Assembly: GCF_000613305.1 (NCBI RefSeq)
Contig: NZ_BAIO01000002.1
Span: 1-42,727, forward strand
Direction: 5' to 3'
From: Komagataeibacter kakiaceti JCM 25156
Lineage (GTDB): Bacteria; Pseudomonadota; Alphaproteobacteria; Acetobacterales; Acetobacteraceae
DNA length: 42,727 nucleotides
Below the pieces are notes generated by a model that had not been told where the DNA came from, did not search any database, and worked only from the letters and a program-made list of their open reading frames with translations. The translations under genes and the position numbers were made by a program. Shown here piece after piece: positions 24,040 through 33,641 of this stretch. Numbering within the stretch: position 1 is the first letter of the stretch; every line of letters begins with the position of its first letter.

Positions 24040-24267
24040 TTAGCTAGGTAATCCGCCGCCGTCTAGATGTCGGCACGCACAAAAACGCTGCGTCCATGGT
24101 GCCTCATAGTCTGCGGCAATCCGGGGCATGACCAGCCCAAAGTTTGGGGCCACTGGTTTGGGGCTGTGTTGTGATGGGATGCTCCCATACGGTAGGGCGC
24201 GGCGAAGGCTGAACCGGCATTGTTCGTAGTCCACGTTGTCCGTTGTCAGGCGGATCCGGTCGGTCAT
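24040..24267 (-). CDS. Small protein of unknown function beside the att site
   Basis: A 75-residue protein, start ATG at 24267 (MTDRIRLTTDNVDYEQCRFS), with GGGGA upstream, ending GGGLPS-stop at 24040. It contains RALPYGSIPSQHSPKPVAPN and a WTQRFCACRHLDG end. It reads like protein but I recognise no family. It ends 11 bases before the tRNA-Ser fragment in the same direction, so before integration it would have been directly upstream of that tRNA. It overlaps the start of the spike-module duplication by about 20 bases. Confidence 0.4.
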   Translation of the reverse strand: MTDRIRLTTDNVDYEQCRFSLRRALPYGSIPSQHSPKPVAPNFGLVMPRIAADYEAPWTQRFCACRHLDGGGLPS

Positions 24268-24543
24268 GGATACGTTTCCCCGTGGCTGCATCATGGGTAA
24301 CGGCGCGGCGAATATTCGCTCCTGCATCTCTTGCCCCGGTGGATACGTTATGCGGTGTGCGGAATGCAGGATGCGCGCCGGGTGACATTGTCAGTTGTGA
24401 CAGCCGGTATATTCTTGCCACCACGCCCGACAGCCGCATTGGCGTCCTTGCCGTTGACGACAGTTTCATCGGCTGGCGCAGGCCGTACCATAACGAAATT
24501 GCCCTGGGGGGATGAACCGGGGGATGGAGAAACCGAAGAATGA
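24245..24543 (+). pseudogene. Broken copy of the C-terminal extension of the tail tube protein
   Basis: This region aligns with 1340-1638. Shared landmarks are the GATCCGGTCGGT at its start, then VDTLCGV...AG, the near-identical ATTPDSRIGVLAV and GWRRPYHNEIALG, and the ending GD/NEPG-x-GETEE. The frame is interrupted by an extra G in ctggggggatgaa, and nothing corresponds to the first two thirds of the tail tube gene. Its end overlaps the start of the second spike exactly as in copy 1. It is a fossil carried along with the spike duplication. Confidence 0.75.
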
Positions 24544-26127
24544 AACGCTTCCTCCTGGCCGCCCTGTGTCTTGTCTGCATGACCGCGCAGGGATGGGCGC
24601 AATCCTTGTCGAACTGGCACGAGAACCCCACGACGTCGGCGGCCACGAATGGCGCGATCACGGCGACATCATTTACATGTCAGAATGCTGCGGCCTGCGT
24701 GCTGTCCACGCTCATCCAGTATTCTCCATCCTGGGCGCGGGCAAAGGAGCGTACGTTGCTGCTCAGGCTTGAGGATACCGTGAGCGTCAAGGACTTCGGG
24801 GCCAAGGGGGATGGCACCACGAATGATGACGCGGCCATCCAGAACGCACTAACGGCAATCTGCGCGCACAGCCCGAGCCCCGGCGGTGAACTGTTCTTCC
24901 CGGCGGGGGATTATGTCATCTCCGCTTCGGCCGGTCATTCCATTCCATGCGCGGGTGTGACCATTCGCGGCACCGGCGGCGGCGCGCACCAGCGGGGGCA
25001 GTCGCTTTGTGGTGCGGGGAAGCGGCAATGCGTCCCTGTTCCAGTTCAATATGCCAGTGCCTGCGGGTGACAAATATTTCTATGGGGGGCGGCTGACATC
25101 GGTTGCCTTCACCTTTGCGAACACACCGGAAGCCGTCACCCAGACCGGCTATGCCGTCGAGTTCGACCATTGCGCCGGTTGCCTGGTGGATCATGTCTAT
25201 TCGTACGGAGCCTATAACCTGTTCAAGGCGTATTCGGGCTTCAAGAACCGGTTTCACGACTTCTATGCAAAGCAGATGGCGTCATCTCCGGCCCTTCATG
25301 ACGGGTATGCTGTCGCCTTTACCGGAGATTACTGCGCCTCTGGCCCCGGCGGCTGCGCGACACGGGGTGATGTTACGGAAATATTCGATTTTCACGTTGA
25401 TGAAATGCTGTCATCCGCCAGGGGCTTTGTTCCGGGAAGCTGTATTCATCTGTCAGGCTTCGCCGCGACAACGTGGATCCGCCACGGCACCTGTAACCAG
25501 CCAAGCATCGGGTTGAAAATTGACTGCCCCAACGCGATCCAGATAGGGGAATGCCCGCAGTTCATTCACATAGATCGCATGGAAACGGAGATTAACGCAC
25601 TCAACAACGTTGACAGGTCCGCATGCCTTGATTCGACCGACCTTGTTCATCTGGAGGCGTATTCGTTCCAGTGCTTCGGTTATAACCGGCCTGACAATCT
25701 CATTCGCATTGTCGCGTCGGGTGCATTTGCCGGTGCCGGTCATGTTGAATTTTACGGTGGAAAGGTCGAAGGTGCGGCGGGGTCATGCGTTACGTTCGCG
25801 GCCAAGGATTTCAAATTCATCGGCGGCGATATCATGGGGTGCAATCAGCGCCGGGCGGCATATTCCAGGTCAGCCGACACGTTTGGCATTCTCCTGCAGG
25901 CGCAGGCTGATGGCGTGGGGGCCGATTCCGGTTCCTTCGTGGTCAGCGGGGTGAATTTCTGCGGTGGTTCCGACAGGACCAGTACTACTGCAATGGGAGC
26001 GGTTCGTATTGATCCGAAGGTGGCTTATGGCACCATCACGGGCAATGTGTTCCGGGGCTGCGCCGGAGGTGTCGCGGACAACTCCAGGGAGAAGGTAAAC
26101 GTCGTCGCCAACAATTCCGGGCCATAA
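24540..26127 (+). CDS. Tail spike paralogue, copy 2, without the N-terminal segment, frameshifted
   Basis: Similar to the spike at 1635-3415 over its whole length, with the same Sec-like signal peptide (MKRFLLAALCLVCMTAQGWA-QS) and Pectate_lyase_3 start VSVKDFGAKGDGTTNDDAAI. It lacks the 66 residues that form positions 30-95 of copy 1, an in-frame 198-bp deletion between NWHEN and PTTSAATNG. One frame break lies near 24995 in caccagcggggg, where copy 1 has two more bases. From there the frame runs cleanly to FRGCAGGVADNS and the stop. It lies outside the tRNA att scar, with no other virion gene beside it. The beta-helix may be secreted free of a virion. Confidence 0.75.
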
Positions 26128-26216
26128 CCGGTTTCCAAACAGGCGGCGTTTTCCCGATACGTCCTTATGGGAGGCTGTTAAAAAAGCCAGTCCACGAAAT
26201 ACCCTGTAATCATGGT

Positions 26217-26270
26217 GAAGCTTTATCCAGAAAGCTTCAGGAAACGTCGCCTTTTCGGGAAAAGGCGACG
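26217..26270. repeat. Double-hairpin intergenic repeat, full copy
   Basis: Two adjacent hairpins: GAAGCTTT-6-AAAGCTTC (26217-26238) and CGTCGCCTTTT-4-AAAAGGCGACG (26245-26270), separated by aggaaa. A related first hairpin occurs at 31938-31959. I recall closely similar elements scattered in Komagataeibacter genomes. They probably also act as transcription barriers, here between the spike and the convergent phosphoribosyltransferase gene. Confidence 0.65.
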
Positions 26271-26333
26271 CCCCGAAACTTCCGATTTACGGAATATACC
26301 TGCGCAGCCCTGCATGCCGGGAAGTATCCGCAT

Positions 26334-27020
26334 TCAGGTCCCCGCGATGGGGCGCCATCCCTGAGCTTCACGTTCAAACAGGGGGATATGCCCCAGGGCG
26401 TGAACCAGATCGGGCGCGTCCTGTCCGATCTTGCGCAACTCAGCCTGCCAGGCCCAGCCTTCCGTCAGCACGGCCATGATGCCGATGACCTTGGCCTGCG
26501 CCCTGTGCATGAGCCGGGTCGCAACCGCAGCGGTCCGGCCAGTGTTCAGCACGTCATCCACGATCAGGACACGCTTGCCCCGCACACGTTCGACAAGTGC
26601 GGGGTCCAGATATAACCGCTTGCTCAGGTCCGGACTGGTGGAGGAGGTGAGTGGTTCCGAAAGTGCCTCATCGTACCAGAATTTGCGTGAGTGCCCCAGT
26701 GCGACATAGTTGTCGAGCCCGAGGTTTTCCGCCACGGGCCGTGCATAGGCCAGCCCCATGGTCGGAACCCCCACGATCACTTCCGGGGCCAGTTCCCGCG
26801 CCATGTCCGTCAGCAACCGGATGATTTCACGCTCGATGGCAAAATCCGTCTGGTTGGACATGAGCAGGGCGATGGCCCTGTGTCCATCAGGCAGCGGACG
26901 GAGGGGCAGGATCAGGGTGGAGCCATCCCGCAACCGCGCCGGATAGGATGTGGCATGGCAGGACGGTAAATCCGCCGGAGCATGGGGACGCCATTCGGCG
27001 TGGTAGGACAGTGTCGGCAT
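26334..27020 (-). CDS. Phosphoribosyltransferase family protein
   Basis: I start it at ATG 27020 (MPTLSYHAEWRPHAPADLPS), 228 residues; the longer frame upstream is unlikely. The PRPP-binding motif is VLIVDDVLNTGRTAA at about residues 163-177, with the flexible-loop region KFWYDEALSEPLTSS upstream and VGVPTMGLAYARPVA earlier, all typical of type I phosphoribosyltransferases of the adenine type. The N-terminal 60 residues are a small extra domain (TSYPARLRDGSTLILPLRPL). A purine salvage role is likely but the base is not determined. It is the first clearly chromosomal gene right of the prophage. Confidence 0.75.
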   Translation of the reverse strand: MPTLSYHAEWRPHAPADLPSCHATSYPARLRDGSTLILPLRPLPDGHRAIALLMSNQTDFAIEREIIRLLTDMARELAPEVIVGVPTMGLAYARPVAENLGLDNYVALGHSRKFWYDEALSEPLTSSTSPDLSKRLYLDPALVERVRGKRVLIVDDVLNTGRTAAVATRLMHRAQAKVIGIMAVLTEGWAWQAELRKIGQDAPDLVHALGHIPLFEREAQGWRPIAGT

Positions 27021-27274
27021 GAATGACTTCCGTGATGGATGGCCGGGGCGTGGAATGGTGCCGGCCTTCCGGATTGTAGGGACGAACGCTCCGTTGACCT
27101 GTCGCGTGGCGGTGCGTCCTGTCAACAGGATGTTCAGGCGGGCTTTTCAGATGGCCCCTGGAATGAGGTGACGGATCGTTTCAGGAGGATTCCTTCGGTT
27201 TGGTTTTCCTGCTCCCTGCGATACATCCACCTGATACGGTATGACGCAACAGGCGGAGCCGGAAGGGGGCGGGA

Positions 27275-28587
27275 ATGCGGCAGGCAGAACTCTGGATGCG
27301 GCGGGTTGTGACCGGGCTTGTTGTCCCGATGCCGCTGCTCCTGCTGTACGCGCTCGCCCCGGCGGAAATCGTCATGACGGCGGTGGCCGTGCTGTTTGTC
27401 GCCCACTGTATGCTGTGCCGTGACTGGGGCTGGCTACGACAGGCATGGGTTGTCGTGGCGGGCATGCTGTGGGGGGAAATCGTCCTGTCTTCCGCGGTGA
27501 TGGGCGGTGCGCATGCGGTCATGCAAGCCCTGTGTCTGGTGCGGTATTTCCTGTTTGTCGCGGCATTGCAGGTATGGATATTGCCAGATTCGCGGACGCG
27601 TGGCGTCATGGTCCGGGCTTATGGGGCCGTCGCGTTGTGGCTGGTGGCCGGATGCTGGCAGCAATATCTGTGTGGACGTAATTTCCTGGGGTATGGCCGC
27701 TGGGCGGATGGCGCGCTGCTGGGGCCGCTATGGGCACCCCGCGCCGGGCAGGCGCTGGTCATGACCGCGCTGCCAGCCCTTTTCCCCAGCCATACGGCTT
27801 GCCCTGGCGTGAAGGCGCGCGGGGGCGGGTCATGGCGGGGGGCATGTTGCTGGGGCTGGTCCTGACAATGGTGCTGGTGGCCCAGCGTATGCCGCTGCTC
27901 TGCCTGCTGGCGGGTATGGGAATTGTCGGGATTCTGGTGCCGCGCCTGCGGGGCGGGCTGGTGGTGGTCGGTATATGCGGGGCAATCGGTATCGGGGTGT
28001 CCCCGGTGCTGGCGCCGCAGGCCTATCACAAGCTGGTTGTGAATTTTATCATGCATATGCGCGGCTTTGCCCAGAGCCCTTACGGAATGCTGTTCATCCG
28101 CGCCGGGGTCATGATCTGGCACCATCCATGGCTGGGGCTGGGCTTTGACGGTTTTCGCCATGCCTGCCCGGACCCGGCCTATTTCCATGGCCTGCCATGG
28201 CTGGGTGTGGCTGAAGGACCGTATGGCGGGGCCAGCGGATGTAACCTGCATCCGCATAATTATTACCTGCTGATGGGAACCATGGGGGGTGTGCCCGCAC
28301 TGATCCTGTTCATGGCCCTGAGCCTGTGCTGGCTGCGGGTGATGTGCGCGGGGATCGTGCCCGCGCGTGATCCGCAGCGGCTGATGCTGGCGGTGACATG
28401 TGGCGTCCTGTTCTGGCCGGTCCAGTCCAGCAGTTCATTCCTGACCCAGCCAAGTGCGGGGTGGATGTTCATGGCGGTTGGCTGGGCGCTGGCGGCCTCT
28501 CCAGTTGCCAGCCGGTTGCAATGCGGGGTGCGGGGGGCTAGTCGTGAAGGGGGTGCCGCATTAGAGTGCCCGCGCGGGGCGAAGTGA
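27275..28587 (+). CDS. O-antigen ligase/polymerase (Wzy/WaaL-like) membrane protein, frameshifted
   Basis: About 437 residues after restoring one C in the CCCC run near 27787 (LPALFPQPYGLPWREGARG). It has about ten or more hydrophobic segments and the long periplasmic loop near 28060-28260 (GVMIWHHPWLGLGFDGFRHA, then NLHPHNYYLLMGTMGG), whose HPHN-x-YL motif is the signature of the Wzy_C/O-antigen ligase family. It precedes a flippase and a membrane glycosyltransferase on the same strand, so it is part of a surface or exopolysaccharide unit. Polymerase versus ligase cannot be separated from sequence. Confidence 0.75.
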
Positions 28588-28719
28588 CGGATAAGGCGCT
28601 TCACTCTCCGCCGGTCATGACCGTATTAAGAGGAGCTTGCGCCATCGTTTTCGTCTGTTGCCTGGAAGGAACGTGTCCGGTTCTGTCCCGTGCACGGGTT
28701 TTTGCGCGTGTGATGACCC

Positions 28720-30090
28720 ATGTCCACTGAGGAACGGGATGCGCTCAAGCGTATATTCGGCAATACCGGTTTCCTGATCGCCGGGCGGGCGACGAACGCG
28801 ATCTGCAGTTTTGTGTATGTCGCATGGGCGGTGCGCGCGCTGGGGCTGCAGCAGTTCGGTGTGCTCATGCTCGTGACCACCTTCGGCACGGCGGTATCGG
28901 CCGCGACGCATCTGCAATCCTGGCAGCCCTTGCTGCATTATGGCACAGATCCGTTCACCAACGGCAGGCGGGCGCAGTTCTCACGCGTGCTGGCGTTCTG
29001 CATACGGGCGGATTACATCAGCGGCGGGCTTGGCTGGCTTGTCGGGACCGGGGGGGTGGCGCTGTTCGGCACCTATATGGGGTGGCCCCCGGCGGATCAG
29101 GGGGCGGCCTTTGGCTATATGCTGACCCTGTGGTTCATGAACATAAGCTGGTCGGCGGGGGTTTTCCGCCTGTGTAACTGCTTCTGGCTGACAATGCTGA
29201 CCGACCTGACCGGCATCATGGTCCGTACCGTGGGCTCGGGCATCGGGTTCATGTGGCATATGGGGCTGGATTATTACCTGATGGTGTGGAGCGCGACACA
29301 GATAACCATGTTCATAAGCGGCACCACGCTGGGGCTGCTGCAACTGCGCCATGCCAGAGGTTCCCTGCGGTTCAGCCTGTTTACCCGCCTGAAGCCGGAG
29401 GATGCGCCGGGCATCTGGCGGTTCACGCTTTCCACCAGTTTCAACCATGTGCTGGGCTCGGTCTTCAACCAGTTTGGCACCCTGCTTGTGGGCGGAATCC
29501 TGGGGCCGGCGGATGCGGCAGTGTACCGCGTTTCCCGCCAGATTGGCGAAGGGATCGCCAAGCCCGCGCAGCTTATGATGCCGGCCCTTTACCCCGAATT
29601 CATCCGCCTGCGTGAAAAGCAGGACTGGTATGGCATCAAGCGCGTGACGATCAAGCTGTTCTGCATGATTGCCGGGTTTTCCGTCGTGCTCATGGGGGTG
29701 GCGATGGCGGTGGGCAATACCCTGCTGACATGGATGCTGCATGTGCACTGGCACGGTGGACGCCATCTGATCATGCTGATGCTGGGGAGCGCCATTCTGG
29801 GGCTGGGCGTGGTGCCGCTGGAACCGTTGCTGACGGTCATGGGGCAGATTTCGCAGGTGCTGAAGGGACGGATCATCGTCACGCTGACCTATCTGCCCCT
29901 GGTCTATGGCATGACCATGACCTGGCATCTGGAGGGGGCGGCGGCGGCGGCCGACGTGGCGGCGCTGATCATGCTGTGTGTCTGCCTGCGTCCTGTCTTT
30001 GCCTGGTTTCGCCGTGTGGCGCCAGGCCGCAAACCGGTGGAGCCGCCATCGGAATCCGTTTCCGCCGGGATCAAGGAAAAGGCTGGCTGA
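28720..30090 (+). CDS. Polysaccharide flippase (Wzx/MATE-type)
   Basis: A 456-residue protein with about twelve membrane segments and a start ATG at 28720 (MSTEERDALKRIFGNTGFLI). The first helices (GRATNAICSFVYVAWAVRAL, then GVLMLVTTFGTAVS) and the LGPADAAVYRVSRQIGEG segment near residues 260-280 match the polysaccharide transport family that exports lipid-linked repeat units. The C-terminus is a cytoplasmic Pro/Ser/Glu-rich tail. It follows the polymerase-like gene after 132 bases. It is intact despite its GC-rich sequence. Confidence 0.75.
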   Translation: MSTEERDALKRIFGNTGFLIAGRATNAICSFVYVAWAVRALGLQQFGVLMLVTTFGTAVSAATHLQSWQPLLHYGTDPFTNGRRAQFSRVLAFCIRADYISGGLGWLVGTGGVALFGTYMGWPPADQGAAFGYMLTLWFMNISWSAGVFRLCNCFWLTMLTDLTGIMVRTVGSGIGFMWHMGLDYYLMVWSATQITMFISGTTLGLLQLRHARGSLRFSLFTRLKPEDAPGIWRFTLSTSFNHVLGSVFNQFGTLLVGGILGPADAAVYRVSRQIGEGIAKPAQLMMPALYPEFIRLREKQDWYGIKRVTIKLFCMIAGFSVVLMGVAMAVGNTLLTWMLHVHWHGGRHLIMLMLGSAILGLGVVPLEPLLTVMGQISQVLKGRIIVTLTYLPLVYGMTMTWHLEGAAAAADVAALIMLCVCLRPVFAWFRRVAPGRKPVEPPSESVSAGIKEKAG

Positions 30091-30388
30091 CGTCTTTTAC
30101 AGGGACCGTACTCCCCTGGGCCGGGCGGAGACTTTTTTTGCAATTCCTGCAACCGGTGGAAGAATTGCGTGCGTTCCGGGAACCCGTGGCGTTCTCTCGC
30201 GTCGGGTAAATCAGGCCGGTATGTTTGCGCGCGCATGGGGCATGCGGGAAATTGGTCCTGTCGGGTCCGTGCCGCTTTTCCCGTATGAGAAAAACGGATA
30301 TTTTCCGTGCGGGGTAAGGGTAAGAAATAAAGACAGGTCTGCCGATTTTTTTACTTTTTATTCATGGATTGTGGAATTTAAGCGGATT

Positions 30389-31915
30389 ATGAGATTTATA
30401 ATGGGTAAAAACAAAGGAAGTTATAATCGCATACCCTATGAATATTATTTCATAAGTCTTGTTTTTTGTATTCTGTGTCGGTTCCTGTCTTTCGGAAATC
30501 CTGTCTTTACTACTGATGAAGCCTTCTACCTGTTCGTCGGTGGGGAAATGCTTCATGGTTCCATCCCTTTTGTGGATATATGGGACAGGAAGCCCTTAGG
30601 TCTTTTTATACTCTACGAATTTTTCCATCTGTTTGGCCCATATCGGGTCTGGGCCTATCAGGTGGGGGCACTGATCAGCGTCTGGCTGACAAGCCTTCTT
30701 ATCATGAAAATGGCCAGAACCGTCTCGTCGCGTGCTGGCGCGCTTGTGGTTGCGCTGATCTATATTGCCTGGCTCAACCTTGCTGGTGGTGAACGCGGCC
30801 AGTCGCCGGTATTTTATGATCTGCCTGTCAGTTACGCGATGCTGCACATTGTCCAGATCATTATTGCGCGGAATATTTCCCACGCCCGGATTATCAGGAA
30901 ATCCTGCATTGCCATGCTTCTGTTTGGCCTGTCCATGCAGATAAAATATACGACCGTGTTTGAAGGCTGTTTCGCTGGTATTTACCTGCTTTATCTATTG
31001 GCCAGAAACGGGTTTTCATGGCCGGAAATCTGTAAATACGCCCTTGCGTTCGCCACCATCGCCCTGTTGCCAACCGCACTGGTGGGCGGGATTTACGGTC
31101 TGTGCGGGTATGGGCACGCGTGGTGGTTCGCCAATATGGTTTCCATATTCCAGCGCGGCAAGGAACCGGCCAACATCCTTATGCATAACGGCATGAATCT
31201 GCTGTTGCTTGTGGTGCCGCTGTTCGTAAATATAATTTTGCAAAAAGTAATCTGTAAAAACAGAACGGATGAGCAGAGAAAATGCGATCTGTTTTTCAAC
31301 GCATGGTCTGCTGTTTCCATTGTTGGTATTTTATCAATTGGTGGATGGTATAATCATTATGCAATACCGGCATTCCTGCCGCTTTCCATTGCCTCGGCTC
31401 CACTTTTTACCAGTGCGGTTGGCAAGGTCTGGCTGCCGCTGCTGCTGCTTGCCGGAACGATACAGGGGCAGATGATTATTCTCAAACACCGGCAGGAAGA
31501 AGGGAATGGCAAAGTATTCAGGGAAGTCCTGAATGTGCTTTCAAAAGACAGGGGATGCCTGTTTATCTATAATGGTTCCACCATATTCTATGATTTTTAC
31601 CAGTTCTGTAAATTGACGGACCATCCTTTTCCCGGACATTTCCATTCCGACATCGAAAAAAAATCGACAGGCATGGACCCGGCTCAGGAGATTGACAAGG
31701 TGCTGAGCCAGAAGCCGATGTATATTATGTCGCATGCACCTGCGAATAGTGATGAAAATGAAACGGTGAGAAAGAAATTGTATGATGCAATAAATAGAAA
31801 TTATGCTGAAGTTTATAAGCCAGGCAGGGCAAGGAAATACTCGTCATTTACAAGAAGAATATTTAGAATTTATTTTTGGATATTTGCTAATGATCTGCCT
31901 ATGAAATATTTTTAA
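30389..31915 (+). CDS. Membrane glycosyltransferase, GT39/ArnT-like
   Basis: The frame opens far upstream, but the coding pattern and lower GC begin near ATG 30389 (MRFIMGKNKGSYNRIPYEYY) or 30401; I chose 30389 for its AGCGG. The protein has about 508 residues, and the first loop holds FTTDEAFYLFVGGEMLHGSI and PFVDIWDRKPLG, the DE and D-x-KP motifs of dolichyl-phosphate-mannose/ArnT-type glycosyltransferases (GT39/GT83), followed by about ten membrane helices. The C-terminal domain is soluble and periplasmic. It is AT-richer than the two genes before it, suggesting separate acquisition into the polysaccharide locus. Confidence 0.7.
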   Translation: MRFIMGKNKGSYNRIPYEYYFISLVFCILCRFLSFGNPVFTTDEAFYLFVGGEMLHGSIPFVDIWDRKPLGLFILYEFFHLFGPYRVWAYQVGALISVWLTSLLIMKMARTVSSRAGALVVALIYIAWLNLAGGERGQSPVFYDLPVSYAMLHIVQIIIARNISHARIIRKSCIAMLLFGLSMQIKYTTVFEGCFAGIYLLYLLARNGFSWPEICKYALAFATIALLPTALVGGIYGLCGYGHAWWFANMVSIFQRGKEPANILMHNGMNLLLLVVPLFVNIILQKVICKNRTDEQRKCDLFFNAWSAVSIVGILSIGGWYNHYAIPAFLPLSIASAPLFTSAVGKVWLPLLLLAGTIQGQMIILKHRQEEGNGKVFREVLNVLSKDRGCLFIYNGSTIFYDFYQFCKLTDHPFPGHFHSDIEKKSTGMDPAQEIDKVLSQKPMYIMSHAPANSDENETVRKKLYDAINRNYAEVYKPGRARKYSSFTRRIFRIYFWIFANDLPMKYF

Positions 31916-31930
31916 ACCAGAAGAAAGTTT

Positions 31931-31970
31931 TTGGTGAAGCTTTTTTCAAAAAGCATCAGGAAACGCCGTT
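31931..31970. repeat. Partial copy of the double-hairpin intergenic repeat
   Basis: The sequence tggtgaagctttttTCaaaaagcatcagg-type hairpin (GAAGCTTTTT against AAAAAGCATC, one mismatch) starts 22 bases after the glycosyltransferase stop and matches the first half of the element at 26217-26270. The second hairpin is degraded. It probably terminates the polysaccharide transcript. Confidence 0.55.
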
Positions 31971-32515
31971 CTTCCAGATACGGGCAGAGACCATGGCGAT
32001 TGTGCCAGCCGTACTCATCGCCCCAATCTATATGGTTGCGAGGCTGGATATGCGTTGCGGTACGCAAATACACCGTCAATTCAGCTGGTCGGGCCAGGGG
32101 CGAATGGTCTGGCTGGCCATCCGTGACCGTCAGGCTTTTCTTCCACCATCTCAGGCCGGACAGGCAGAAAGACCGCGCCCCGCTTTTCAATATGGGAGGC
32201 GGTCATTTGCACCCTTGGTCATGTGACCGGTCGCCATTGGTTCAGTATCGCTATTGGAACTGCAAGGGGAGGGGGATTTCGGGCATGATGGTCATCCACG
32301 CCATGATCGCGGAGCCCGAGATAAAATATAGAAGGAATACCTGCAACCTGCGCCATCTGCGCAGATGGTTTAGCCAGTAACAGCATTGGGAGTAAGGGTG
32401 GCGACGTAACACCGGGCCATCGTTACGCGGGGTCGACCAGCGCAGGTCGATCCCGCCACGAGCCATGACATGTAGCAGGCCGGGCAAGCGCCAAAGCGGC
32501 TAACCCCTTGAAAAC
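31971..32515. other. 545 bp without a convincing gene
   Basis: Several frames are open on both strands (for example 31993-32226 + and 31912-32190 -) but none has a good start, coherent composition or recognisable motif. It could be a decayed gene. It ends directly at the tRNA-Arg 3' end. Confidence 0.4.
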
Positions 32516-32592
32516 TGGCGCGCCCTGCTGGATTCGAACCAGCGACCCACAGCTTAGAAGGCTGTTGCTCTATCCGACTGAGCTAAGGGCGC
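32516..32592 (-). tRNA. tRNA-Arg(TCT)
   Basis: Reads GCGCCCTTAGCTCAGTCGGA at the 5' end, with a seven-pair acceptor (GCGCCCT/AGGGCGC), anticodon TCT in CTTCTAA, T-loop GGTTCGAATCC and an encoded CCA at 32516-32518. Confidence 0.95.
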
Positions 32593-32619
32593 GTGGCATG
32601 TCGTTGTGCCAGATGGCGC

Positions 32620-32930
32620 TTAATGCGTCCAGTTCTGGATACGATCATAACGGAAATTATCGGCATAGGCTTTGGCGCGGCGGATGCGGGGGGCGGGATC
32701 TCGATATCGAAGGGGATGCCTTCCTCGGTCGCGTAGGCCACAGCGCTATCCTGATCGGGGAACTGGAGCCGCACCTGTGAGGGCGTATCCGCACAGCCGG
32801 TCCATCCCATCAGGGAATCGACATGGCGGGGCCGGTTCTGCCCATATTCCAGCACCCATGTGTGGGTGCCAGCCTGACCCGACTGGGTGGAGGGCTTCGA
32901 CTTTCTGTAAATCCGGGCTCGTAACAACAT
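32620..32930 (-). CDS. ETC complex I subunit, NDUFS4-like, frameshifted
   Basis: Start ATG at 32930: MLLRARIYRKSKPSTQSGQA. The core TWVLEYGQNRPRHVDSLMGW followed by T-x-x-x-DT-x-x-QVRL-x-F and AVAYATEEGIPFDIE is the conserved ETC complex I subunit region (NDUFS4 family), an alphaproteobacterial and mitochondrial NADH dehydrogenase accessory subunit. Restoring one C in the six-C run near 32690 gives IPPPRIRRAKAYADNFRYDR and IQNWTH-stop at 32620, the family's normal end; the raw frame instead runs into the tRNA. About 103 residues. It lies between two tRNA genes. Confidence 0.85.
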
Positions 32931-32946
32931 CTCGTCTCCCTGGATA

Positions 32947-33023
32947 TGGTCGGGGCGCCCGGACTCGAACCGGGGGCCTCGTGTACCCAAAACACGCGCG
33001 CTACCAGGCTGCGCCACGCCCCG
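32947..33023 (-). tRNA. tRNA-Pro(TGG)
   Basis: Reads CGGGGCGTGGCGCAGCCTGG at the 5' end, acceptor CGGGGCG/CGCCCCG, anticodon TGG in the loop TTTGGGT, T-loop GGTTCGAGTCC and encoded CCA at 32947-32949. Confidence 0.95.
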
Positions 33024-33158
33024 CGACCACGAGCGGGAACCTATGTGGCAACTGCCGCGCTGGCAAGCACATTCTTGCAAAAAAATACCGCGCCCGTCAC
33101 CTCCGCGGCAAGTCATGGCGGCGGGCGCGGTCAACAATACCTCGTGTTGAGGAGGAAA

Positions 33159-33641
33159 TCACTCTTCCCCGGCCGATTTGCTGGCCAGCGGCGGAATGAA
33201 CAGCGGCGCGGTGTCCCACGGGAAGAGTACCCATGTGTCCTGCGGCACTTCCACCACGAACAGATCCGTGATGGGACGGCCCGCGGGTTTGGCGTACAGG
33301 CAGGCGAACACCGCCTTGGGCAGCATCTGGCGCACGAGCTGGGCCGTGACCCCGGAATCCACCAGGTCATCAATGATCACGAAGCCTTCCCCGTCACCGG
33401 CGGCTTCGGGTTTCTTGATCACGTTGGGCTGGCCCATTTTTTCTTCGTCGTAGGTCACGACGGAGACGGTCTCGATCAGGCGGCAGTCCAGTTCACGGGC
33501 GATGATCGCGGCGGGGATCATGCCACCGCGCGTGATGGCCACGATTCCCTTGAAGGGGCCACGGGTGATCAGCGTGCTGGCCAGTTGGCGCGCATCTCGG
33601 TGCAGCTGGTCCCATGTTACGGTTGCGTAGCTTGTAGCCAT
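33159..33641 (-). CDS. gpt: Xanthine-guanine phosphoribosyltransferase
   Basis: A 160-residue protein close in size to E. coli Gpt (152). The start is MATSYATVTWDQLHRDARQL; residues 31-45 are GIVAITRGGMIPAAI and the PRPP-binding motif is GFVIIDDLVDSGVTAQ at about 85-100. The end, WVLFPWDTAPLF, is diagnostic of Gpt. It salvages xanthine and guanine to XMP and GMP at the inner membrane face. Its ATG overlaps the stop of the CsaA-like gene by one base, so the two are co-translated. Confidence 0.9.
   Translation of the reverse strand: MATSYATVTWDQLHRDARQLASTLITRGPFKGIVAITRGGMIPAAIIARELDCRLIETVSVVTYDEEKMGQPNVIKKPEAAGDGEGFVIIDDLVDSGVTAQLVRQMLPKAVFACLYAKPAGRPITDLFVVEVPQDTWVLFPWDTAPLFIPPLASKSAGEE

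Noticed and set aside
23776..24051. 91-residue plus-strand ORF across the att region
   Set aside because: It covers the terminator, the tandem repeats and the tRNA fragment; no ribosome binding site and no sensible composition.
1635..26127. Diversity-generating retroelement, suggested by duplicated spike genes in a BPP-1-like layout
   Set aside because: No reverse transcriptase and no short template/variable repeat with adenine-specific changes; differences between copies are spread over the whole gene.
31993..32226. Short ORFs in the gap before tRNA-Arg
   Set aside because: Both strands give equally unconvincing products; no motif, start signal or codon pattern.
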